From: Planctomycetia bacterium
GTDB taxonomy: Bacteria > Planctomycetota > Planctomycetia > Pirellulales > JACPPG01
DNA length: 64,000 nt
NCBI GenBank assembly: GCA_016191115.1
Contig: JACPPG010000024.1
Coordinates: forward strand, 164,454 to 228,453
Direction of reading: 5' to 3'
Positions 15,769-24,758 of the stretch are shown here, one piece after another. The position numbers were made by a program, and so were the translations under genes. Numbering within the stretch: the first letter of the stretch is position 1; every line of letters begins with the position of its first letter. A model generated the notes under the pieces. That model worked only from the letters and a program-made list of their open reading frames with translations, was not told the origin of the DNA and ran no database searches.

Positions 15769-18177
15769 TCATTGACCCGGCAGAGCCAGCAGACGCTTCG
15801 ATTCACCCAACAGGAACTTCAGGTCCATGAAGGGTTCGGGCCCGATATCCTGCCAGCGAACAAGCCCTGCGCCGTCCACCAGAAAGGCGCCGTGCAGCGG
15901 TATCCCCTCGAAATCGTCGAACGCGCGATACTGGTGGAATGCTTGCATCCCCGGATCGGCGACGATGGGGAACGTGAGTGGACCATCCGCCGCCGGCCGG
16001 ATGGCTAAGGCCGACTTCAACTGCTCGGCCGACTCCGTGCTTATGGCGACGATCGAGATGCCTGCGTCGGCCAACTCACCCGCCATGGGCGCCAATGCCC
16101 GCACTTGCTCGACGCAGTGCAAGCAGCCGAAGCCGAGGTAGAAAACCACAATCACGGGCTTGCCGCGATAGTCGTGAAGCGAGACCGGCCGGCCGTCAGC
16201 GTCCGCTAGCGACCAGTCCTCCGCCGCGTAGGGGTGCCAGCGGAGCGGGCCAAGCGAATCCAAGGGTGGCCGCTCGCCGAAATCGGCCGCCGTCGTGGCC
16301 GGCACGCGCCAGTCGTCCGGCAAGCCCATCTCCCGCGCCAGCGGGCTCAGTCGGCGGAAGACCGGCACGTCGAGGTCGAGCTGCGCGCCGGCGGCCCGCA
16401 GCTTCTCGAAGTGCGTTTTTGCTTCCTGCGTCTTGCCGCAGCGGACCAGGATGTCGACGTAGTTGGCCAGCGGCTGCACTTGCGCCGTCGCCGCCTCGGC
16501 CGCCTCGCGGGCAAGCTGCTCGGCGCGGGCCGGGTCGCCGGAGGTGAGCGCCACCTGCGACAAGAACTCCTTCGACAGATCGCCGGCCTTGTCGAATTCG
16601 GTCTTGGCCGCGGCGAATTGTCCGCCCGCGAGCGCTAGCCGGCCGTTCAGTTCGGCAAGCGCGGTTTCGATCCGCGAGGTTTCGCCGGCGGCCGCCACGA
16701 TCGCGTCGTTCTTCGCCTTCGCGATCTGGTCGTCGGGATTCTTTTGGTCGCGGGCTTTTTTCTCGGCGTCCTCGCCGGCCGCCTGCTGCGCGGTTTTGAT
16801 CTTGGCGAGCATGTCCGATAGCGCCGCGATCTGCGCCTTGCCGGCCAGCACGTCGCCGCGGCCGAAATGGGCGGCGCCCAGCAGCCGCAACCGCTTCACT
16901 TGCTCGGCCGGGATTTCGGTGGGCTCCAGGTACGGCGTGTCGGCCAACGCCACCAGCTCGTCCCACAGCTCGTAGCGCGAAAGCACCTCGAACAGCCGCA
17001 GCCGCCCGTACTGCGAGCTGCTGGTTTTCGTGAGCACGTTGTACGTCGGATGGCGCGGCAGCTCGATCATGTTCTTCGCCAGCGCGACGGCGTCGTGCAC
17101 ACGGCCGACGAACAGCAGGTCGCGAATCAGCCATTCGTTATTGTGCGCGTAGTTGTGGATCTGGTCGGGCAGGATGCGGTCGCGGATCATGCGGGCGTGA
17201 TCGACGCGGGCCGAGGCTTCTTGCTGCCAGGCCGCCTCCGCGTAACGGTGCAGCCCCGAATAGATGTGCCCCGGCATGTGCCACATGTGGGCGATCGCCG
17301 GGGCGGAGCGCCCGCACATCGCCGCCGCTTGAAGGGCCCGCTCGGCCTTTTCCTTGTCCCACAGGTGGATGCGGTAGTGGTGCGCCGGGTGCAAGGGCTC
17401 GGCCGAGAACACCTCGGACAATAGCGCATCGACCGCCTGGTGACTGGTGATCGGCAAGTCCTTGCTGCTATTGAACCAAATCTGCACGGCCAGAAACGCC
17501 TTGGCCTCCAAATCGTCGGGATACTCGTGGATGATCTTCTCCAGGTTCCGCACCAGCGCCCGGCGCCGGCTTTTTTCCTCTTTGGGCTCGGCCGCGTAGA
17601 ACGCTGCCAGACTGTCGATCCACAGCGCCTCGCGCGGGCTGGCCGCGGCCTTCTGCTCGACCGCTTTCTGGATGAACTTCTTGGCCCGCTTGTCGTTATT
17701 GACGTTGGCCATGGCCATGCCCCAGTAGGCCATGGCGCACTTGGGATCGAGCGCCGCGCATTGGCGGAAGGAGCGTTCGGCCTCGAAGTACCAGAATCCG
17801 TGCAGTTGCCCCACGCCCTGGTCGAAAAACTGCTGCACGCCCGGGACGCTACTCGTGACGGCGAGGTGGACCCGGCCGGTGCCTTCCATCAGGTAGGCAC
17901 TCTGGCGCGGGCCCTCGTCGAAGGCCTCGCCGTGGGCCGAGTGACCGGGCATCCGCTCGCCGGGGGCTTGCGCCTGGGCTTTGGCAGCGATCGCGGCGGC
18001 CAAGCCCGATGGTTTCTTCGTGTCGGCCGAAGTCGCGGCGGATCCCGTCGCAGGCGCGGTCGCGGGAGCCTGTGAGGGGGCTGCCGGTGCAGCGGATGTC
18101 GGTTGCTCTTCGCAGCGTATGCCTTGGGTTGATGCCAGTGTCAGAATGACGACGGCGACGGCAAGGAATCGCGGCAT
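15769..18177 (-). CDS. TPR-repeat protein with C-terminal redoxin (AhpC/TSA-like) domain
   Basis: 802 residues. A signal peptide (MPRFLAVAVVILTLASTQG) is followed by a low-complexity Ala/Pro linker, about 500 residues of helical TPR-like sequence (CAALDPKCAMAYWGMAMANV, MWHMPGHIYSGLHRYAEAAW), and a thioredoxin-fold C-terminus from about 645. That domain contains SLHDYRGKPVIVVFYLGFGC and the redox pair C685-x-x-C688 (CLHC). It is probably a periplasmic thiol-redox protein with a protein-interaction arm; the partner is unknown. A CLHC rather than a single peroxidatic Cys suggests disulfide exchange or bacterioferritin-comigratory-like chemistry rather than a classical peroxiredoxin. It stands alone, with 190 featureless bases upstream before the oxidoreductase gene. 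Confidence 0.85.
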   Translation of the reverse strand: MPRFLAVAVVILTLASTQGIRCEEQPTSAAPAAPSQAPATAPATGSAATSADTKKPSGLAAAIAAKAQAQAPGERMPGHSAHGEAFDEGPRQSAYLMEGTGRVHLAVTSSVPGVQQFFDQGVGQLHGFWYFEAERSFRQCAALDPKCAMAYWGMAMANVNNDKRAKKFIQKAVEQKAAASPREALWIDSLAAFYAAEPKEEKSRRRALVRNLEKIIHEYPDDLEAKAFLAVQIWFNSSKDLPITSHQAVDALLSEVFSAEPLHPAHHYRIHLWDKEKAERALQAAAMCGRSAPAIAHMWHMPGHIYSGLHRYAEAAWQQEASARVDHARMIRDRILPDQIHNYAHNNEWLIRDLLFVGRVHDAVALAKNMIELPRHPTYNVLTKTSSSQYGRLRLFEVLSRYELWDELVALADTPYLEPTEIPAEQVKRLRLLGAAHFGRGDVLAGKAQIAALSDMLAKIKTAQQAAGEDAEKKARDQKNPDDQIAKAKNDAIVAAAGETSRIETALAELNGRLALAGGQFAAAKTEFDKAGDLSKEFLSQVALTSGDPARAEQLAREAAEAATAQVQPLANYVDILVRCGKTQEAKTHFEKLRAAGAQLDLDVPVFRRLSPLAREMGLPDDWRVPATTAADFGERPPLDSLGPLRWHPYAAEDWSLADADGRPVSLHDYRGKPVIVVFYLGFGCLHCVEQVRALAPMAGELADAGISIVAISTESAEQLKSALAIRPAADGPLTFPIVADPGMQAFHQYRAFDDFEGIPLHGAFLVDGAGLVRWQDIGPEPFMDLKFLLGESKRLLALPGQ

Positions 18178-18367
18178 GGGCAGGCTCCGCCAGGCAAGAG
18201 GTCGCGGCAGGAACCTGCATGATGAGCGGGCCAGAAGCGATCGTCAAGCAATTGTACGCGCCGGTAAGTGGGGTCACTAATCACCCCACCACCCACGCGC
18301 CGGGTTGGCTTGTGAGGAGATGGTAAAGATTGAGGGCACATCGATGCCCGGGAAGCTTGCGCTCCCG

Positions 18368-19690
18368 TCACGCCCCTTTCGGCACCGCCCAATGGCCATC
18401 GCGGTAGGTGCGGCCGGCGAGCGGCGCGGCCTGCGGGTCGTCCACGATCTGCTCCTTCACAGGATCGAAGTGAATGACCCGTCCCAATCGTGTGGCGATA
18501 TTGCCCAGGTGGCATAGCGCCGCCGCGCGGTGCCCCACTTCGACGTCGGCTGCCGGCCGGGCGCCCGAGCGGATGCAATCGAAGAAATTCTGGTGATGGG
18601 CCGGCAGGTCGGGCTTGCCCGTCATCGAGTCCACGAGCTTGTCGCGCTCGCCAAAAAGCTTCCAGCCTACGGTGTGACCCAGAATGAGCACGCCCTTGGT
18701 GCCATAGAAGGCGTTTCCGTTCTCGTAGCCTTCTTGCGTGTAGGGGGACCAGGTGCGCTGCTCGAAGACGAACTGCTTCTTGTGGCCGACCTGCCCGTTG
18801 CCGGGATACTCGAAAACGACGTACTGCGTGTCGGGGAATTGCTGATCGTCGTCGAAGAAGTACTTGCCTCCCAAGGCGGCGATGGAGCTGGGGTGCGTAT
18901 CGAGGCCGAGCCCCCAGCCGGCGATGTCGATATTGTGTACGCCGTCATTGCCCATGTCGCCGCAACCGAAATCGAACCACCACCGCCAGATACCCGGCAG
19001 CAGGTTCGTCTGATAGGGCCGCATTGGCGCCGGCCCGGTCCACAGATCGTAGTCGAGCGTGGCGGGCGGGTCACTGGGCGCGGCATGCCCGATGTTGCGG
19101 CGGCGCTGGCTGTTCCAGACTTTGGCGGCCAGGATGTCGCCAATCGCGCCGTCGCGCAATAGTTGCATGGCGCGGACGACGTGCTCGCTCGATCGGCTTT
19201 GCGTGCCGACCTGCACGACGCGGTTATTGCGGCGGGCCGCCTCGACCATCAGCCGCCCCTCGCGGATATTGTGCGAGCAGGGCTTCTCGACGTACACGTG
19301 CTTGCCGGCGTCGCACGCCAGGATCGTGGCCGGGGCGTGCCAATGGTCGGGCGTGGCCACGAACACGGCATCGACCGACTTATCGTCGAGCACGTGCCGC
19401 AGGTCCTTGACCGCCTTGGGCATCGTGCCAGCCGCGGACTCGACCAGCTTCGCGGCCTTGTCCAGCCGCTCGGCGTCGGGATCGCAGACATAAGCGACCT
19501 GCACGTCCGGGTTGGCGACAAGCTGCTTGAGGTGCGCGGTTCCCATCCCGCCCGGCCCGATCACGCCGACGACCATCCGGTCGCTCGCGGCCGCGGCGCG
19601 TGCGGTTGTGGCGGTCGCGGAGAGCGCAGCCGCGCCAGCGAGCCCCAGCGTGGTATCCTTCAAAAAGTCCCTGCGATTGGGGTCGGGCAT
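18368..19690 (-). CDS. Gfo/Idh/MocA-family oxidoreductase, Tat-exported
   Basis: 440 residues. The N-terminus NRRDFLKDTTLGLAGAAALS is a twin-arginine signal. The Rossmann NAD(P) motif VGVIGPGGMG lies at 41-50, and the family's EKPCSHN at 135-141 supplies the active-site lysine. Downstream are the Gfo/Idh/MocA C-domain features WWFDFGCGDMGNDGVHNID and HHQNFFDCIRSGARPAADVE. ATG 19690 follows AGGAGCC at a good distance; the frame extends to 19876, but that extension has no ribosome-binding site and looks non-coding. Such exported dehydrogenases are very numerous in planctomycetes and probably act on sugars or sugar derivatives, with cofactor already bound before export (family knowledge). Confidence 0.92.
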   Translation of the reverse strand: MPDPNRRDFLKDTTLGLAGAAALSATATTARAAAASDRMVVGVIGPGGMGTAHLKQLVANPDVQVAYVCDPDAERLDKAAKLVESAAGTMPKAVKDLRHVLDDKSVDAVFVATPDHWHAPATILACDAGKHVYVEKPCSHNIREGRLMVEAARRNNRVVQVGTQSRSSEHVVRAMQLLRDGAIGDILAAKVWNSQRRRNIGHAAPSDPPATLDYDLWTGPAPMRPYQTNLLPGIWRWWFDFGCGDMGNDGVHNIDIAGWGLGLDTHPSSIAALGGKYFFDDDQQFPDTQYVVFEYPGNGQVGHKKQFVFEQRTWSPYTQEGYENGNAFYGTKGVLILGHTVGWKLFGERDKLVDSMTGKPDLPAHHQNFFDCIRSGARPAADVEVGHRAAALCHLGNIATRLGRVIHFDPVKEQIVDDPQAAPLAGRTYRDGHWAVPKGA

Positions 19691-19909
19691 GGTTGGCTCC
19701 TGTGAATCTGCAAGCGGTCCACTGACATGAAGGGCCACCGACAGCGCCGAGGAATTCGATTCATCCATCGCCAGGTGGCCGAGATTGTCACTGTCGATAT
19801 TCCGTCCTCCTCGGTGTCCTCGGAGCCCTCTGTGGCCAACCTTGCTGGATGGGAAATCGTCGGTCGGTGCGCGCAAAGCACAGCCGCGCGCGGCGTGAAA
19901 GCGAAGCGA

Positions 19910-21376
19910 TTAAGCCAGCAGCCCGCGGACGATCTCGCCTTTCACCAGCTCGCGCGGCTGGTTGAGGTGGTTGTAGACGATCGTGGCGGGGTCGATGCCG
20001 ACCGAGTGATAGATCGTGGCCAGGATCTCGGCCGGGTGCACGGGGTTCTCCAGCGGCCCGCTGCCGGTGGCGTCCGACTTGCCGTACACGCTGCCGCGCT
20101 TGATGCCGGCGCCGGCCATGCAGGCCGTGTAGCAGTACGGCCAGTGGTCGCGGCCGTCGTCGCTGTTCGAGTTACCCGACGTGCTCACGCCGCGTTTGGG
20201 GCTGCGGCCGAACTCGCCGATGGCCAGGATCAGGGTCTCGTCCAGCATGCCGCGTTCGTCGAGATCGGCGATCAGGGCCGACAGCCCGGCGTCGAGCATT
20301 GGCGCGCATTGGTTCTTCATGCGGCCGGACAGGCCGACGTGCACGTCGAAGGAATGGTTGTCGCTGTTGGCGACCTTGGGCCAATTGACCTCGACGACGC
20401 GCGTGCCCGCCTCGACCAGTCGGCGGGCCAACAGGCAGCTTTGTCCGAAAGTGGTGTTGCCGTATCGCTCGCGGGTCTGCTGCGATTCGCGCCCCAGGTC
20501 AAACGCGTCGCGGGCCCGGCCGGAAATCACCAGGCTCAACGCCTTGTCGTAGTATTCGTCCAGGTCGTAGCGGGCCGTGGCGCGTTCGATGGCCGGCATG
20601 CCGCTGGCGATCACATCGCGCAGCCTGGCCCGCCGCTCGAGCCGTGTGGACGACACTTCGGGCCGCAACTGCAAGTCGTCTATCTTGATGCGCGACATCT
20701 TGGCCATGTCCATGTCGTCGCCGGCCGGATAGAGGTAATACGGATCGAACGCGCGGCCCAGGAAGCCGGCCGTGCCCGCCTTGCCCACCACGTTGCTCTC
20801 CTGCAGCGGGCGGGGCATCATCACGAACGGCAGCATCGGCACCGTGGTCGGCTTCAGCCGGATGATGTTCGAGCCGAAGTTCGGGAAATCCTTCGGGCTC
20901 GGCGGCTCCAACTGACCCGAGGCGCTCACGCGGTCGGTCGTGTAGCCGGTCAGCATTTGATAGATGGCGGCCGTGTGGTTGAACAAGCCGTTGGGCGTGT
21001 AGCTCACCGAGCGGATCAAGGTCAGCTTGTCGCTGATCGCGGCCAGCTTCGGCATCAGCTCCGTGACTTGCAATCCGGGCGTCTTGGTGTCGATGGGTTT
21101 GAAGATGCTCCTGACGTTGTCGGGCACGTTGGGCTTGGGGTCCCACAGATCGAGGTGGCTAGGACCGCCCTGCAGGAACATGAGGATGACGCTCTTGGCC
21201 TTTCCCCAGCCGGGTCCACCGCCCGTGATGGCTTCGGCGCCGGACGCGGTGCGCTGGGCGCGGAAGATGTCGGCCAGCGAGAGACCGAGCATGGCCGAGC
21301 CGCCGACGCGCAACAATTCGCGACGTGTCACTCCGTCGCACGTGTCCTTGCCTGCACATCCGGGAATGACCAGCAT
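19910..21376 (-). CDS. DUF1501 domain protein
   Basis: 488 residues from ATG 21376, which follows GAGGAG at normal spacing; the frame continues to 21499 without support. The N-terminus [20 protein letters not shown] has a Tat-like [15 protein letters not shown]. Signatures are [67 protein letters not shown] and an [17 protein letters not shown] end. The histidine/aspartate motifs are those of the sulfatase-like superfamily; the substrate is unknown. No PSD1 gene is adjacent. It lies upstream of the oxidoreductase in the same direction, 219 bases apart. Confidence 0.92.
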   Translation of the reverse strand: MLVIPGCAGKDTCDGVTRRELLRVGGSAMLGLSLADIFRAQRTASGAEAITGGGPGWGKAKSVILMFLQGGPSHLDLWDPKPNVPDNVRSIFKPIDTKTPGLQVTELMPKLAAISDKLTLIRSVSYTPNGLFNHTAAIYQMLTGYTTDRVSASGQLEPPSPKDFPNFGSNIIRLKPTTVPMLPFVMMPRPLQESNVVGKAGTAGFLGRAFDPYYLYPAGDDMDMAKMSRIKIDDLQLRPEVSSTRLERRARLRDVIASGMPAIERATARYDLDEYYDKALSLVISGRARDAFDLGRESQQTRERYGNTTFGQSCLLARRLVEAGTRVVEVNWPKVANSDNHSFDVHVGLSGRMKNQCAPMLDAGLSALIADLDERGMLDETLILAIGEFGRSPKRGVSTSGNSNSDDGRDHWPYCYTACMAGAGIKRGSVYGKSDATGSGPLENPVHPAEILATIYHSVGIDPATIVYNHLNQPRELVKGEIVRGLLA

Positions 21377-21565
21377 GGCCGACTCCTCATCGCGTTGTTT
21401 GGGTGGGGCGCGTGACGGCAGGCGCGTGAACGTGGTCCGACCAGCGCGCAGCGACATACGCAGCTTAAGGCGTGGCGCGCAGTATAGCGCCGGCACCATG
21501 CCGATGTCAACGGGGGACAGCGAGGAAACCTAGGCGATTGCTAGACTTGCGCCCAGATTCGAGGT

Positions 21566-22522
21566 CTACCACTCTTCGATCTTCAATCGCTGCTCGCGGA
21601 GGAACGCCTCCGCCTCGCGGCGCGTAAAGACGCCTTCGGTGGCGCTGATCGAGCGGACGCAACTGGCCCCTAGCGCGCTGCCCCAGGCCAGGCAGCCGCG
21701 TTCGTCGTGGCCGGCCAATAGCCCTGCGATGTATCCGGCGTCGAAGGCGTCGCCGGCGCCGGTGCCGCCGACATAGTTGGTCGGGTAGACGCCGGCCGAA
21801 AGCCGTACTCCGATACGGGTGGCGAGCACCGTGCCCTGCCCGCCGCAAGTGATCACAGCAGCGCCCGCGCCGGCGGCCAGAAAGTGCTCAGCTTGGGCTC
21901 GTGGGTCCGCCAGGCCGGTGATCGCGGCCGCCTCGTCGGCGTTCGGCAAGAAGATATCGGTCTCCGGAAGCACCGGCGCCAGCCGCGGCCAATGGTCACC
22001 CGGCCCGGGCAGCACGATATCCAGTACGGTCTTGACCCCCAAGCGCCGCGCCTGCCGAAACACGTCGGCCAATTCCTTCGCATCCAGGGCCGGCATGAGC
22101 AAGTACCCGCCGACGTACAGCACCTTGGCGGCGCGAAGGCGGTCGATGGGTATGTCGGCCGCCGTGAAGCGCCCGTTGGCGCCAACGGTGTGAATGAAGC
22201 GCCGGTCCTGGCCGGCGACATTGACGATCAGCGTGGCCGACGTGCCGACGCCCAAGAGCCGGCGGACGCTCCCGGTGTCGACGCCGGCGGCGTCGAGCGT
22301 GTCGGTGACGAAGCGGCCCAGCACGTCGTCGCCGACGCACCCGACCACGGCCACCTGGACGCCGACGCGCGCAAGGTCAACGGCCGTGTTGCTGGCGCAG
22401 CCGCCGATCGCCAACTCGAGCCGATCGGCCAGGACCAGCTCACCCGCCGCCGGCACGTGGTCGACCGGTGCGCAGCCATGATCCGCGACCAGGATGCCGA
22501 CGCTGAGACAGTCGATGCTCAT
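21566..22522 (-). CDS. PfkB-family carbohydrate kinase (ribokinase-like)
   Basis: 318 residues of the ribokinase/PfkB fold. The N-terminal signature is GELVLADRLELAIGGCASNT, and the C-terminal signature GGTGAGDAFDAGYIAGLLAG contains the catalytic base D258. It phosphorylates a sugar or nucleoside using ATP in the cytosol. The acceptor cannot be assigned; the sequence does not look like fructokinase or 2-keto-3-deoxygluconate kinase enough to name. It starts at ATG 22522 (MSIDCLSVGILVADHG). It could process a sugar released by the exported oxidoreductase or DUF1501 neighbours (inference from proximity). Confidence 0.88.
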   Translation of the reverse strand: MSIDCLSVGILVADHGCAPVDHVPAAGELVLADRLELAIGGCASNTAVDLARVGVQVAVVGCVGDDVLGRFVTDTLDAAGVDTGSVRRLLGVGTSATLIVNVAGQDRRFIHTVGANGRFTAADIPIDRLRAAKVLYVGGYLLMPALDAKELADVFRQARRLGVKTVLDIVLPGPGDHWPRLAPVLPETDIFLPNADEAAAITGLADPRAQAEHFLAAGAGAAVITCGGQGTVLATRIGVRLSAGVYPTNYVGGTGAGDAFDAGYIAGLLAGHDERGCLAWGSALGASCVRSISATEGVFTRREAEAFLREQRLKIEEW

Positions 22523-22816
22523 GGAAAGCGGTCAGTGAACAGTGGTCAGTGGTTGGCGAAGTCAGTGAACAGTTTGTACTGACGACAATGTGCGGTGGGA
22601 AGCAGGAAGAGCAGCCCGAGGGTGGGGAGGCCAACGACGCAAAGGGTTGCCCGCCGGATTCGTAACCTGTTTCCTCTGGTCAGTTCGCCTCTAGCCTATT
22701 CCGCCCTTGACCCATTTGCCCGGTTTTTGTAGTTTGCCGCCCCGAATAGGACGTTCGGCTGGACGCCGGACGGACCGGGCGAAGGGACTCGCAGCCCCCG
22801 GCAAAGGGCCTCGGTC
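22523..22816. other. intergenic, no gene seen
   Basis: 294 bases between divergent genes (PfkB kinase on minus, HEAT-like protein on plus). A short direct repeat of GTCAGTGAACAGT occurs at about 22530 and 22561. I see no clear promoter, terminator or coding sequence. Confidence 0.5.
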
Positions 22817-24124
22817 ATGGCAAGGATGCTCTCATCCGCCGCCGCATCTTGCGCGGTCCTCGCGGCGTTGGCCGGTCCCGGTTTGCTCTCGGCCCAGGCA
22901 CCTCCGTCGGACGAGTTTCGCGTCGCCCGGCTGGTGCGCGAACTGGGCGCCGACTCATTTGCCGTTCGCAAGACGGCCACCGAGGAGTTGGCTCGGCTGG
23001 GCCCCGCGGCGCGCCGCGCCGTCGAGGAGGCCACGCACAACGACGATCCCGAAGTGCGCTTGCGCGCGAAGGACCTGCTCCTGGCGATCAAGGTACACGA
23101 TTTGTGGGCACCGGGCCGGTTTGCGCGCCCGGATGCGCCGGTTGCGGCCTCGCAAATCCTGCGACTGTTGGGCGAGCAGACAGGCAATCATCTGTTGGTC
23201 GGCGATCAATTCGGCACGTTCCACGATTCCGAAGTGAAGCTCGAAAGTGCCTCGAACGAATATTGGGCCGTGCTCGACGATGTCTGCCGGCAGAGCGGCA
23301 ATCACTGCCGGCCCCACTACGACAGCCGCACGCCCGGCGTCGTCGTGGTCGCCGGTGCGCCGGGGCGGCAGCCGCTGGCCTACGCGGGTCCCGTGCGGGG
23401 GCGGATCACCACGGCCCGCCGCATGTTCGTCGAGGAGTTGAACTACGAGGACGCGCGGTCCGACAAGACGCACACGTTTCAGCTCAATCTGGAGATGACG
23501 TGGGAGGACCGCTTCAAGCTCGTGGCCTATCGCTCCCAGCCGGAAGTGGTCGATGCCGTCACCGACTCGGGTGAGCGGCTGTCGAGCGCGCAGGCGTCCG
23601 CCGGGGGCTGGAACGTGGCCGGCGCCGGCACGCGGCAACTCACGATGAACCTGCGGCTGCAACCGCCGCCGGCCGCGGCAACGCGGCTCGACGTGCTTAA
23701 GCTCACCTGGGGCCTGATCGCCGTGGGGGACATGGCCACCTTGGCGATCGACGATACCGCGTCGCAAGACCCCCATTTTCAGGATGACGTCGAGCTGGTG
23801 GTGGAAAGCTTCCAGGCTACCAGCGGCGGACGCTACGAGACCACCGTCCGCGTGACGCGCGACCTGGTGCTCCCTGAGCCGCAGGAGATCCTCTTCCAGG
23901 AGCACGAGCTGGAGCTGGTCGACGCCGAGGGAAAACCGCTGCGCAAGCTAGGGCAGACTAACACGCTCGCGGATCACGGCGCGACGCTGAAGGCCACGTT
24001 CGCCACGGAGAGCGAAATGGCGACGCCGCGGCAGTTGCGGTTCATCTATCCACGGCTGCGAAGCCAGCGCGACCTGGCGATCACGTTCCGAGACGTGCCG
24101 CTACCGACCGGAAGGCCGGAATAA
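22817..24124 (+). CDS. secreted hypothetical protein with N-terminal HEAT-like repeat
   Basis: 435 residues. A signal peptide (SSAAASCAVLAALAGPGLLSA) precedes a short HEAT-like helical stretch (SFAVRKTATEELARLGPAAR, RLRAKDLLLAIKVHD). The remainder is mostly beta (VYxF/VxVxR alternation) with no recognised enzyme motif. Similar planctomycete proteins are annotated only as hypothetical. The ATG has AAGGG upstream. The last 24 bases overlap a possible 33-codon reading frame on the other strand. Confidence 0.75.
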   Translation: MARMLSSAAASCAVLAALAGPGLLSAQAPPSDEFRVARLVRELGADSFAVRKTATEELARLGPAARRAVEEATHNDDPEVRLRAKDLLLAIKVHDLWAPGRFARPDAPVAASQILRLLGEQTGNHLLVGDQFGTFHDSEVKLESASNEYWAVLDDVCRQSGNHCRPHYDSRTPGVVVVAGAPGRQPLAYAGPVRGRITTARRMFVEELNYEDARSDKTHTFQLNLEMTWEDRFKLVAYRSQPEVVDAVTDSGERLSSAQASAGGWNVAGAGTRQLTMNLRLQPPPAAATRLDVLKLTWGLIAVGDMATLAIDDTASQDPHFQDDVELVVESFQATSGGRYETTVRVTRDLVLPEPQEILFQEHELELVDAEGKPLRKLGQTNTLADHGATLKATFATESEMATPRQLRFIYPRLRSQRDLAITFRDVPLPTGRPE

Positions 24125-24202
24125 ACGACGCGTCCGCCGACGCCGCCAAGCGCCAAGGCCCGCGACGAGCAGGCCGAGGGTCGCGAGGAGTGAGATTCGC
24201 AT
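24101..24202 (-). CDS. possible very small membrane protein (33 aa)
   Basis: A short frame MRISLLATLGLLVAGLGAWRRRR...: one hydrophobic helix followed by an arginine block, which is the shape of a tiny membrane protein or of a C-terminal sorting helix. AAGGAG lies seven bases before ATG 24202 (another ATG is two codons upstream), a strong ribosome-binding site. It overlaps the 3' end of the plus-strand gene by 24 bases. Too short for confidence; the alternative is chance. Confidence 0.33.
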   Translation of the reverse strand: MRISLLATLGLLVAGLGAWRRRRTRRLFRPSGR

Positions 24203-24448
24203 CAGCATTCTCCTTATTTCTCGCGTTCAGGGTGCACCCGCTCGCAGGCCCTTTGGTGCTCGGGCCACCCCGGACGGACTTCTGGGCGCAGTTTCACGAG
24301 TCTCCGCGACTTTGGCGTCCGCGACAAAGAGCTTGTCGAGGGCATCGTTCAGGTCCGACAGATCGTAGGCAGACTACCAATTCGCAAAGTATTGACCTTG
24401 ATGCCGATGCGCTCGGAAGTCCGGTGACAAGCACGCCGGATTCTGGGG

Positions 24449-24601
24449 CCAGGGTCATTCTGTTTTTCAAAATGGCGAGGCGGGAAAATGGGACTGGCTC
24501 CGAGCGTAAACAGCGCAAGTCCTTTCAGACGAACGTTGCGTCTCGGTGCCTGTCCCACTTTCCCGCCGGTGCGCCGCCGGCCAGCTTAAATCTGTGAACG
24601 G
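24449..24601. repeat. palindromic repeat family A, copy 2
   Basis: The second 153-base copy of family A, about 95% identical to 11637-11789, with the same inverted arms and TGCCTGTCCC core. It lies about 160 bases upstream of the DUF1501 start at 24759. The rest of the 24203-24758 gap holds a G-run (about 24652-24660) and no gene that I can support. Confidence 0.88.
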
Positions 24602-24758
24602 CCCTGATTCTGGAGCCGCTTTGGTTGCCAGCCGCGGCTTTTCGCGGTAAACAGGGGGGGGTTCGCGTCCTGCCCTTCGGTTCCACGCTTGCGGCTTTTT
24701 GAGGCCCCGGCTTGGAGCCGACGTAATTTGGACAGCGTGCCTCGAGGAAAACCCTGAC

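Noticed and set aside
19727..21415. 562-codon plus-strand frame across the DUF1501 gene
   Set aside because: Antisense of a well-supported DUF1501 gene; composition is shadow-like (His/Arg/Val rich).
24190..24597. 135-codon plus-strand frame
   Set aside because: Reads through repeat A2 and contains no conserved feature; repeat A1 gives an analogous spurious peptide (FFKMARRENG) in its frame.
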